A DNA stretch of 64,000 nucleotides, taken from positions 5,714,734 through 5,778,733 of the forward strand of contig CP136061.1 in NCBI GenBank assembly GCA_032622095.1, read 5' to 3'. Numbering within the stretch: the stretch's first letter is position 1; the number at the start of each line of letters is the position of its first letter. The position numbers and the translations under genes are program-made. The notes under the pieces are model-generated. The model saw only the letters and a program-made list of their open reading frames with translations. It was not told where the DNA came from and ran no database searches. Below are positions 29,037-38,600 of this stretch, in pieces. The DNA is from Siphonodentalium dalli (Eukaryota; Mollusca; Scaphopoda; Gadilida; Siphonodentaliidae).

Positions 29037-29078
29037 TGGATTATACTCTTTGTATGACTAAATCCTTTAGCACGGGCT

Positions 29079-29178
29079 NNNNNNNNNNNNNNNNNNNNNN
29101 NNNNNNNNNNNNNNNNNNNNNNNNNNNNNNNNNNNNNNNNNNNNNNNNNNNNNNNNNNNNNNNNNNNNNNNNNNNNNN
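29079..29178. other. Scaffold gap of 100 N
   Basis: Exactly 100 N separate the satellite from unrelated sequence. A round 100 is the usual placeholder for a gap of unknown size. The satellite is interrupted in mid-monomer, so the array probably continues into the gap. Confidence 0.98.
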
Positions 29179-29396
29179 TCCATATGAGGGAAGCAAGCCC
29201 TCGGTGCCCCCATATTCACACTATATGATCATGGAAATACTATAGATTTGTGCAAGAGCTGCTGATTTAATAAGAAAAACTAGAGCTTCAGGACTGAGAC
29301 ACCAAAGCTCCAGTAATTACACACCATTTTTTGGACAGGGATGCTGATAATATGAAAATAGGGTTTTTTCCCACTGATTTAAGTCAATAAGTAAAC
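29179..29396. other. Gene-free stretch with repeat fragments
   Basis: No coding signal is seen. The first 80 bases, beginning CATATGAGGGAAGCAAGCCCTC, resemble 29611-29690, which begins TATGAGGTAAGAAAGCCCTC; both then carry a diverged run ending TTTGTGCAAG or TCTGTGCAAA. These two diverged direct repeats flank the foldback element at 29397-29614. The words GGGATGCTGATAATATG (29338) and GGGGTGCTGATAATATG (30148) mark another dispersed repeat shared with the area downstream of the MITE. Confidence 0.6.
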
Positions 29397-29614
29397 CATA
29401 CAGTAATGCTCTAATTAATCGACTCCTTAACCACAGCAGAATTATGGATAACTTTTCAGGATTTAGTCGGAAATATGACTTGTTGCCATTCATCGGAAAG
29501 CTCTCGAGAGCTTTTCGATGAATGGCAACAAACCATATTTCCGACTAAATCCTGAAAAGTTACCCATAATTCTGCTGTGGTTAAGAAGTCGATTAAATAG
29601 AGCATTACTGTATG
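29397..29614. mobile_element. Foldback (MITE-like) element with 109-bp arms
   Basis: The stretch is one long inverted repeat with no spacer, centred on CTCTCGAGAG at 29505/29506. The two arms are 109 bp each with no length difference. By eye they differ at 6 positions, about 94% identity. No coding capacity is visible. A target-site duplication could not be assigned, although diverged direct repeats of about 80 bp lie on both sides. It is best read as a non-autonomous foldback element or an old inverted duplication. Confidence 0.8.
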
Positions 29615-29724
29615 AGGTAAGAAAGCCCTCATGCAGTGACACCGCATGCATGTTAGGATATTACCATAGTAAAGGATAAAATCTGTGCAAAAATACATTA
29701 AAAACATCATACAAAACATTACTA

Positions 29725-30110
29725 CTCTTGAGTGCCTAATAAACATACATGTACGATTATTAAAATCGAGGTAAATTTCCCACCTGTACGATCGTTAATT
29801 GGTCCTGTACGTTTATTAAATTAACCAAAAGAAATAATTCACCAATCATAAATTGTGTTATTCATAGATAAATGAACTCTGATTGTTGACAGTGATCAGC
29901 ACACTGTAGATTCGCAGACCTGGCTATCCATCAAAACTATTTCTGTCACATGGCATCAATAAACCAGTCAGATGGTGCGTTTTGTTGGGATGTATGGTAC
30001 TAAGATATCCAGTCTGAACGTTTATTCCGCCCTGTACTATTATTCAGTTACGCACCATTTTCCAACCTGTATTATTATTCCACCCTGTACTTTTATTAGG
30101 CTCTCAAGAG
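29725..30110. mobile_element. MITE with TA target sites (Tc1/mariner type)
   Basis: The element is 386 bp, begins CTCTTGAGTGCCTAATAAA and ends TTTATTAGGCTCTCAAGAG. The terminal inverted repeats match at 18 of 19 positions. It is flanked by TA at 29723-29724 and at 30111-30112, the target duplication typical of the Tc1/mariner superfamily. Inside both ends are further short copies of a motif of the form CTGTAC followed by an A/T-rich TTATT run, in inverted orientation at the two ends. It contains no transposase and would need an enzyme in trans. Confidence 0.75.
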
Positions 30111-30310
30111 TAGAGTTCCGGGAAGGCGACATCAATTCTTTGGATAGAGGGGTGCTGATAATATGTAATTAGGGGATTCTCCTTGTTGAACACATATATA
30201 CTCACAGTTTGACTGTTGTGTACAGGTCAAAATTAGCCCAATGCTCATCTTCTGTTGCTAGGTGATATACACCAGGTCATGCTAATAGTCTATGGCTAGG
30301 TTAGATAGTA

Positions 30311-30404
30311 GTCACAATTACGCTTAAGCGCAATTGATTGCGCTTAAGCGTAATTAATCACGCTTAAGCGTAAATGCCCTATTTGTGCTTAAGCACATTG
30401 TGAC
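30311..30404. repeat. Palindrome cluster of CGCTTAAGCG with inverted ends
   Basis: The 94-bp stretch starts GTCACAAT and ends ATTGTGAC, a perfect 8-bp inverted pair. Between them are three copies of the 10-bp palindrome CGCTTAAGCG and one TGCTTAAGCA, spaced by A/T-rich linkers, so the whole can fold on itself in several registers. It may be a tiny foldback element. No target duplication was recognised. Confidence 0.75.
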
Positions 30405-30960
30405 ATGTCAGTGTTTACATTCTGTTATTTTGATGGATTTTAAGGATAAATGACACGTAGGTGAGTGGATGGTTTCACACTTGTATTTATATATTTAGTT
30501 GATAAATACATGTGCGTTGGTCCTAATTGTTACTTTTATAGGAATCATAGTGGTCTATATTGTATCTCACGTGACTTTGTTATTGAAATCAAGCTTTCCG
30601 ATTGGTTGGCTACTCGACTCTATTAGTCGTAGTTGTATACTACGCCTTCAAGTCTCTCCCATCGTGCACTATGCATATGTAGTTTTGACTACTAAAAATA
30701 GTAACGAACACTACATCAAACTAATTTGTTCTGAAACTACTTGTTATTTCGCCGCTGATCCAAATTAAAGCTTCAGTAAGGCGAACATCAATTGTCTGAA
30801 CTTAGTAAAAGTTGAAAATAGTAGTTAAGAGGAATTTAAAAAAAAAAAGAAGGAATTTAAATTTTGTTTTTTTACATATTTTTTTTTTCTTTTAAAAAAA
30901 ATGGTGTTTGCCCACTGGTTTGCCTTTAATTTCTGCATTTGTTCGATACAATATAATAAT
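30405..30960. other. A/T-rich stretch without a recognisable gene
   Basis: The only long open frame (30499-30768, 89 codons, plus) is hydrophobic at its N-terminus and resembles nothing I know, so I do not call it a gene. CTTCAGTAAGGCGAACATCAA (30771) resembles the sequence just after the MITE (GGGAAGGCGACATCAA near 30119), pointing to another dispersed repeat. Alternating A and T homopolymers occupy about 30838-30904. Confidence 0.5.
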
Positions 30961-31100
30961 TAGAGCATGACTTGTTGTGAAATATTACGCCGATATAGTG
31001 CATATATAGTACGGTTGTGTAGTTCACGACGCGAAGCGTCGTGAACTACACAACCTCACTATGCACTATATCGGCGTATTTCACTCCAAGCCATGCTCTA
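30961..31100. mobile_element. Foldback (MITE-like) element, 140 bp
   Basis: The left arm begins TAGAGCATGACTTG and the right arm ends CCATGCTCTA. The arms meet at GACGC-GAA-GCGTC around 31034. The inner 30 or so bases of each arm are nearly identical; the outer parts carry a few substitutions and short extra bases in the left arm. There is no coding capacity and no clear target duplication. Confidence 0.75.
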
Positions 31101-31452
31101 TTTATTAAATATTGTTTCAAGGCCATGCAAGATGGATCTTACATGGCGTCAGATCTTGGCACTCCCATGAAACATACATAATTTACCAGCTAGTTTATAG
31201 ATCGACGTACGTGTTTTGGGTTGTCCATACGTAACTGACGTAATCATATTAGGTTATATGTCAGAAATATACAAATTCAATGTTTTTATTTCTATTAAAA
31301 TAAACACAAAACTATCTAAATTTGTCACACTGCAGAAGAAGGATGAAGTCAAGCTGAAAACGATGGAGTAACATACAAATAATGGAGGAAGCAAAACAAG
31401 AGGTCACAGTAAGAAGATTAGGAAGAAAGGATATAACACCACCTTATGCATG
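31101..31452. other. Stretch without a recognisable gene
   Basis: I see no convincing coding frame, splice pattern or repeat here. The last 100 bases may belong to the LINE remnant that follows, since the frame upstream of 31453 is open for a few codons, but no reverse-transcriptase motif is visible in it. Confidence 0.4.
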
Positions 31453-31566
31453 AACAATTTTACAGCCAGAAGTACTAACAATTGGAATAGTCTCCCTGAG
31501 GCTGAACATTTGGTGTCGGCCGGTTCGGTGAATGATCTTAAATCAATTTTAAATGACCACTATTAA
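31453..31566 (+). pseudogene. Fragment of a LINE reverse transcriptase C-terminus
   Basis: This 37-codon stretch ends with a TAA at 31564-31566. It reads NNFTARSTNNWNSLPE and then SAGSVNDLKSILNDHY. The pattern of an aromatic-rich segment, WNSLP, a short linker, and SVN with a basic helix is the standard extreme C-terminus of CR1-like non-LTR retrotransposon reverse-transcriptase proteins. Only this tail is left, in agreement with the strong 5' truncation usual in LINE copies. It abuts a second LINE fragment in the same orientation, whose start overlaps its stop codon. The assignment rests on motif recognition and the clade is not certain. Confidence 0.65.
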
Positions 31567-32122
31567 TAAAACAAATCAGATCCTTGGTGTCATAAACAGG
31601 AATTTCACCGAACTAAGTTCAGATACTTTCACGAGACTCTATCACTCTTCAATGGTGCGGCCAATAATAGATTACGGTCACTGCATATGGAGCCCTCACC
31701 TGCTTAAACATTCGAGGGCATTAGAAAGTGTACAGAGACGCGCAACCCACATGATTCCGTGGCTGCGGAAATATCCATATGAACACCGGCTCATTATTCT
31801 AGATCTCATGTCCCTAAAATATAGGAGACTTCGTGGCGACCTGATAGAGGTGTACAAGATAAAAATGGGACATTATAATATCGACCACGATATGCTATTT
31901 CCTGCTGCGACTTATACATCAACGAGGGGACATGATCCCCTCATAAACTTATGATTGACCGCAGTAGCAGAGACATAAGAAAGTACTTTTTCACCCAGAG
32001 AATTCGACCTGTGTGGAATGCTCTTCCTAGCCAAATAGTTAATGCCAAATCATTGGACCAATTTAAGGAATTAGTGCAAGACTATCATTTCACCAGTATA
32101 AAATATCAAACAGACTTCACAT
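31567..32122 (+). pseudogene. CR1-like LINE reverse transcriptase C-terminal fragment, frameshifted
   Basis: Two frames together give about 185 codons of the thumb and C-terminal part of a non-LTR reverse transcriptase. The first frame (to 31954) holds ILGVINRNF, YHSSMVRPIIDYG, WSPH, ESVQRRATHMIP and SLKYRRLRGDLIEVYKI, all hallmarks of CR1-like elements. A one-base shift near 31945-31951 moves the coding sense into a second frame. That frame continues with MIDRSSRDIRKYFFTQR and VWNALPSQIVNAKSLDQFK to a TGA at 32120-32122. The catalytic palm (xADD) is missing because the copy is 5' truncated. It is inactive. It is a different, more diverged family from LINE-A and LINE-B in the right part of the window. 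Confidence 0.85.
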
Positions 32123-32300
32123 GAACATTTACCTGTATTTACCTGTATTCTTGAGCCTTATAAGCTTTCGCTTGTTGTGGCTAATACGTTAGTCCTTGAT
32201 TTCAAATTTGTGTTGCGCATGTCATTGAAATCGTAGTGGAATTTATTTTCTTTGTCTCTCCATTGGTCATTAAGAATTGATTTAAATTCATTGATCGTTA
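32123..32300 (+). mobile_element. LINE 3' untranslated tail
   Basis: Directly after the stop codon of the CR1-like fragment comes TAAGCTTTCGCTTGTTGTGG and then a T-rich run with GGAATTTATTTTCTTT. The same sequence in diverged form lies at 46250-46410 (TTAAGCTTTCGCTTGTGATGG and AAAATTTATTTTCTTT). Two copies with this order of motifs, the first immediately downstream of a reverse-transcriptase stop, identify the 3' tail of one LINE family. Confidence 0.7.
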
Positions 32301-32347
32301 TACCTGGAATTCTGATGAACATGTAAATCAATTGTTATTGTATAATA

Positions 32348-32463
32348 CACAGAAATTGGAATCACTGACCTTTATGCAATTTTTTGAGATTTTTTTGGAG
32401 TTGCCTATAACTCCAAAAAAATCTCAAAAAATTGCATAAAGGTCAGTGATTCCAATTTCTGTG
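32348..32463. repeat. Perfect 55-bp inverted repeat
   Basis: The arms at 32348-32402 and 32409-32463 are exact reverse complements over 55 bp, separated by GCCTAT. Each arm carries A/T homopolymers. An exact match this long implies a young inverted duplication or MITE, since the older elements around it have diverged. No coding content is present. Confidence 0.9.
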
Positions 32464-32515
32464 GTATAATATGTAAGCACCGGAACTAAGAGTCATACAG
32501 GGCAGCGGCTATTCG

Positions 32516-32569
32516 CCATCGGATGGCAAATAGCGATTCTACCGATATGCGCTATTTGCCATCCGATGG
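32516..32569. repeat. Left terminal hairpin of the satellite element
   Basis: The arms CCATCGGATGGCAAATAGCG (32516-32535) and its exact reverse complement (32550-32569) are 20 bp each with a 14-nt loop. The first arm itself starts with the small palindrome CCATCGGATGG. The matching hairpin stands at the other end of the element. Confidence 0.92.
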
Positions 32570-32651
32570 TATTTTAAATAAAAGAAAACATATAATATCA
32601 TCACAATACGCTATTATAACGAGGATTCCTACCGCCTTCGTGATCATTAGG

Positions 32652-35600
32652 CCCAGTTGACGGTCGGTTGACCACCTACAGATATCATGGGGGGGGGGGG
32701 GATGGCAAATAAGAAATCGACAAATTTTGAAGGAAATTTCGTATAGTTTGAACATTTAGTGGCACAAGCTGTCGCTATATGGCCACATAATCACCATTTG
32801 AACCCGCCTTACTGAAAAACCGGACCAGTTGACCGTCGGTTGACCACCAACAGATATCATGGGGGGATGGCAAATAAGAAATCGACAAATTTTGAAGGAA
32901 ATTTCGTATAGTTTGAACATTTAGTGGCACAAGCTGTCGCTATAAGGCCACACAATCATCATTTGTACCAGCCTTACTGAAAACCTGGACCAGTTGACCG
33001 TCGGTTGACCACCCACAGATATCCTGGGGGGATGGCAAATAAGGAATCGACAAATTTTGAAGGAAATTTCGTATAGTTTGAACATTTAGTGGCACAAACT
33101 GTCGCTATATGGCCGCATAATCATCATTTGTACCCGCCTTACTGAAAACCCGGACCAGTTGACCGTCGGTTGACCACCTACAGATATCATGGGGGGATGG
33201 CAAATAAGAAATCGACAAATTTTGAAGGAAATTTCGTATAGTTTGAACATTTAGTGGCACAAGCTGTCGCTATATGGCCACATAATCACCATTTGAACCC
33301 GCCTTACTGAAAACCCGGACCAGTTGACCGTCGGTTGACCACCCACAAATATCCTGGGGGGGGGATGGCAAATAAGAAATCGACAAATTTTGAAGGAAAT
33401 TTCGTATAGTTTGAACATTTAGTGGCACAAGCTGTCGCTATATGGCCACATAATCACCATTTGTACCCGCCTTACTGAAAACCCGGACCAGTTGAACGTC
33501 GGTTGACCACCCACAGATATCCTGGGGGGATGGCAAATAAGAAATCGACAAATTTTGAAGGAAATTTCGTATAGTTTGAACATTTAGTGGCACAAGCTGT
33601 CGCTATATGGCCACTTAATCATCATTTGTACCCGCCTTACTGAAAACCCGGACCAGTTGACCGTCGGTTGACCACCCACAGATATCCTGGGGGGATGGCA
33701 AATAAGAAATCGACAAATTTTGAAGGAAATTTCGTATAGTTTGAACATTTAGTGGCGCAAGCTGTCGCTATATGGCCACATAATCATCATTTGTACCCGC
33801 CTTACTGAAAACCCGGACCAGTTGACGTCGGTTGACCACCCACAGATATCCTGGGGGGATGGCAAATAAGAAATCGACAAATTTTGAAGGAAATTTCGTA
33901 TAGTTTGAACATTTAGTGGCACAAACTGTCGCTATATGGCCACATAATCATCATTAGTACCCGCCTTACTGAAAACCCGGACCAGTTGACCGTCAGTTGA
34001 CCACCCACAGATATCCTGGGGGGATGGCAAATAAGAAATCGACAAATTTTGAAGGAAATTTCGTATAGTTTGAACATTTAGTGGCACAAGCTGTCGCTAT
34101 ATGGCCACATAATCATCATTTGTACCCGCCTTACTGAAAACCCGGACCAGTTGACCGTCGGTTGACCACCCACAGATATCCTGGAGGGATGGCAAATAAG
34201 GAATCGACAAATTTTGAAGGAAATTTCGTATAGTTTGAACATTTAGTGGCACAAGCTGTCGCTATATGGCCACATAATCATCATTTGTACCCACCTTACT
34301 GAAAACCCGGACCAGTTGACCGTCGGTTGACCACCCACAGATATCCTGGGGGGATGGCAAATAAGAAATCGACAAATTTTGAAGGAAATTTCGTATAGTT
34401 TGAACATTTAGTGGCACAAGCTGTCGCTATATGGCCACATAATCATCATTTGTACCCGCCTTACTGAAAACCCGGACCAGTTGACCGTCGGTTGACCACC
34501 CACAGATATCCTGGGGGGATGGCAAATAAGGAATCGACAAATTTTGAAGGAAATTTCGTATAGTTTGAACATTTAGTGGCACAAGCTATCGCTATATGGC
34601 CACATAATCATCATTTGTACCCGCCTTACTGAAAACCCGGACCAGTTGACCGTCGGTTGACCACCTACAAATATCATGGGGGGATGGCAAATAAGAAATC
34701 GACAAATTTTGAAGGAAATTTCGTATAGTTTGAACATTTAGTGGCACAAGCTGTCGCTATATGGCCACATAATCACCATTTGAACCAGCCTTACTGAAAA
34801 CCCGGACCAGTTGACCGTCGGTTGACCACCCACAGATATCCTGGGGGGATGGCAAATAAGAAATCGACATATTTTGAAGGAAATTTCGTATAGTTTGAAC
34901 ATTTAGTGGCACAAGCTATCGCTATATGGCCACATAATCATCATTTGTACCCGCCTTACTGAAAACCCCGACCAGTTGACCGTCGGTTGACCACCCACAG
35001 ATATCCTGGGGGGATGGCAAATAAGGAATCGACAAATTTTGAAGGAAATTTCGTATAGTTTGAACATTTAGTGGCACAAGCTGTCGCTATATGGCCACAT
35101 AATCATCATTTGTACCCACCTTACTGAAAACCCGGACCAGTTGACCGTCGGTTGACCACCCACAGATATCCTGGGGGGATGGCAAATAAGAAATCGACAA
35201 ATTTTGAAGGAAATTTCGTATAGTTTGAACATTTAGTGGCACAAGCTGTCGCTATATGGCCACATAATCATCATTTGTACCCGCCTTACTGAAAACCCGG
35301 ACCAGTTGACCGTCGGTTGACCACCCACAGATATCCTGGGGGGATGGCAAATAAGGAATCGACAAATTTTGAAGGAAATTTCGTATAGTTTGAACATTTA
35401 GTGGCACAAGCTGTCGCTATATGGCCACATAATCATCATTTGTACCCGCCTTACTGAAAACCCGGACCAGTTGACCGTCGGTTGACCACCTACAAATATC
35501 ATGGGGGGATGGCAAATAAGAAATCGACAAATTTTGAAGGAAATTTCGTATAGTTTGAACATTTAGTGGCACAAGCTGTCGCTATATGGCCACATAATCA

Positions 35601-38600
35601 CCATTTGAACCAGCCTTACTGAAAACCCGGACCAGTTGACCGTCGGTTGACCACCCACAGATATCCTGGGGGGATGGCAAATAAGAAATCGACATATTTT
35701 GAAGGAAATTTCGTATAGTTTGAACATTTAGTGGCACAAGCTATCGCTATATGGCCACATAATCATCATTTGTACCCGCCTTACTGAAAACCCCGACCAG
35801 TTGACCGTCGGTTGACCACCCACAGATATCCTGGGGGGATGGCAAATAAGGAATCGACAAATTTTGAAGGAAATTTCGTATAGTTTGAACATTTAGTGGC
35901 ACAAGCTGTCGCTATATGGCCACATAATCATCATTAGTACCCGCCTTACTGAAAACCCGGACCAGTTGACCGTCGGTTGACCACCTACAGATATCATGGG
36001 GGGATGGCAAATAAGAAATCGACAAATTTTGAAGGAAATTTCGTATAGTTTGAACATTTAGTGGCACAAGCTCTCGCTATATGGCCACATAATCACCATG
36101 TGTACCCGCCTTACTGAAAACCCGGACCAGTTGACCGTCGGTTGACCACCCACAGATATCCTGGGGGGATGGCAAATAAGAAATCGACAAATTTTGAAGG
36201 AAATTTCGTATAGTTTGAACATTTAGTGGCACAAGCTGTCGCTATATGGCCACATAATCATCATTTGTACCCGTCTTACTGAAAACCCGGACCAGTTGAC
36301 CGTCGGTTGACCACCCACAGATATCCTGGGGGGATGGCAAATAAGGAATCGACAAATTTTGAAGGAAATTTCGTATAGTTTGAACATTTAGTGGCACAAG
36401 CTGTCGCTATATGGCCACATAATCATCATGTGTACCCGCCTTACTGAAAACCCGGACCAGTTGACCGTCGGTTGACCACCTACAAATATCATGGGGGGAT
36501 GGCAAATAAGAAATCGACAAATTTTGAAGGAAATTTCGTATAGTTTGAACATTTAGTGGCACAAGCTGTCGCTATATGGCCACATAATCACCATTTGAAC
36601 CAGCCTTACTGAAAACCCGGACCAGTTGACCGTCGGTTGACCACCCACAGATATCCTGGGGGATGGCAAATAAGAAATCGACAAATTTTGAAGGAAATTT
36701 CGTATAGTTTGAACATTTAGTGGCACAAGCTGTCGCTATATGGCCACATAATCATCATTTGTACCCGCCTTACTGAAAACCCGGACCAGTTGACCGTCGG
36801 TTGACCACCCACAGATATCCTGGGGGGATGGCAAATAAGGAATCGACAAATTTTGAAGGATATTTCGTATAGTTTGAACATTTAGTGGCACAAGCTGTCG
36901 CTATATGGCCACATAATCATCATTTGTACCCGCCTTACTGAAAACCCGGACCAGTTGACCGTCGGTTGACCACCCACAGATATCCTGGGGGGATGGCAAA
37001 TAAGGAATCGACAATTTTGAAGGAAATTTCGTATAGTTTGAACATTTAGTGGCACAAGCTGTCGCTATATGGCCACATAATCATCATTTGTACCCGCCTT
37101 ACTGAAAACCCGGACCAGTTGACCGTCGGTTGACCACCTACAGATATCATGGGGGGATGGCAAATAAGAAATCGACAAATTTTGAAGGAAATTTCGTATA
37201 GTTTGAACATTTAGTGGCACAAGCTGTCGCTATATGGCCACATAATCACCATTTGTACCCGCCTTACTGAAAACCCTGACCAGTTGAACGTCGGTTGACC
37301 ACCCACAGATATCCTGGGGGGATGGCAAATAAGAAATCGACAAATTTTGAAGGAAATTTCGTATAGTTTGAACATTTAGTGGCACAAGCTGTCGCTATAT
37401 GGCCACATAATCACCATTTGTACCCGCCTTACTGAAAACCCGGACCAGTTGACCGTCGGTTGACCACCCACAGATATCCTGGGGGGATGGCAAATAAGGA
37501 ATCGACAAATTTTGAAGGAAATTTCGTATAGTTTGAACATATAGTGGCACAAGCTGTCGCTATATGGCCACATAATCATCATTTGTACCCGCCTTACTGA
37601 AAACCCGGACCAGTTGACCGTCGGTTGACCACCTACAGATATCATGGGGGATGGCAAATAAGAAATCGACAAATTTTGAAGGAAATTTCGTATAGTTTGA
37701 ACATTTAGTGGCACAAGCTGTCGCTATATGGCCACATAATCACCATTTGAACCCGCCTTACTGAAAACCCGGACCAGTTGACCGTCGGTTGACCACCCAC
37801 AGATATCCTGGGGGGGATGGCAAATAAGAAATCGACAAATTTTGAAGGAAATTTCGTATAGTTTGAACATTTAGTGGCACAAGCTGTCGCTATATGGCCA
37901 CATAATCATCATTTGTACCCGCCTTACTGAAAACCCGGACCAGTTAACCGTCGGTTGACCACCCACAGATATCCTGGTGGGATGGTAAATAAGGAATCGA
38001 CAAATTTTGAAGGAAATTTCGTATAGTTTGAACATTTAGTGGCACAAGCTGTCGCTATATGGCCACTTAATCATCATTTGTACCCGCCTTACTGAAAACC
38101 CGGACCAGTTGACCGTCGGTTGACCACCCACAGATATCCTGGGGGGATGGCAAATAAGAAATCGACAAATTTTGAAGGAAATTTCGTATAGTTTGAACAT
38201 TTAGTGGCGCAAGCTGTCGCTATATGGCCACATAATCATCATTTGTACCCGCCTTACTGAAAACCCGGACCAGTTGACGTCGGTTGACCACCCACAGATA
38301 TCCTGGGGGAATGGCAAATAAGAAATCGACAAATTTTGAAGGAAATTTCGTATAGTTTGAACATTTAGTGGCACAAACTGTCGCTATATGGCCACATAAT
38401 CATCATTAGTACCCGCCTTACTGAAAACCCGGACCAGTTGACCGTCAGTTGACCACCCACAGATATCCTGGGGGGATGGCAAATAAGAAATCGACAAATT
38501 TTGAAGGAAATTTCGTATAGTTTGAACATTTAGTGGCACAAGCTGTCGCTATATGGCCACATAATCATCATTTGTACCCGCCTTACTGAAAACCCGGACC

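Larger units (their letters stand above)
1..29078 (+). repeat. Satellite array, 155-164-bp monomers in higher-order repeats
   Basis: About 180 head-to-tail monomers fill the first 29 kb. Starts of the unit beginning ACATGTAGATGGGAACGAG fall at 168, 332, 496, 661, 816, 980, 1123 and 1287, giving monomers of mostly 164 bp and a shorter 155-bp class (one internal deletion gives 143). The long class has GCCAGCAGCCATCTTGG and ACTCTTTGTATGACTAAAT. The short class has GCCAGTGGCCATCTTGC and AAAAATTCAATCC. A common order is long, short, long, giving a trimer of about 483 bp, with extra long monomers inserted in places. All monomers seen run in one direction. Open frames of about 60 codons in it are chance readings of the repeat. 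The array is cut by a scaffold gap, so its true length is unknown. Monomer length is near one nucleosome repeat, as in many centromeric or heterochromatic satellites, but the location is not shown by the sequence. Confidence 0.97.

Noticed and set aside
1-29078. Open frames of about 60 codons on both strands in the satellite, such as 31-216, 4296-4487 and 15303-15485
   Set aside because: They are readings of the 164-bp monomer. The monomer length is not a multiple of three, and equivalent frames break in neighbouring copies.
1-29078. CENP-B box in the satellite
   Set aside because: No position fits TTCG-n4-A-n2-CGGG; TTCGGGC and CACGGGC occur but without the required spacing.
28949-29245. 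Plus-strand frame of 98 codons
   Set aside because: It runs across the 100-N gap and joins satellite to unrelated sequence.
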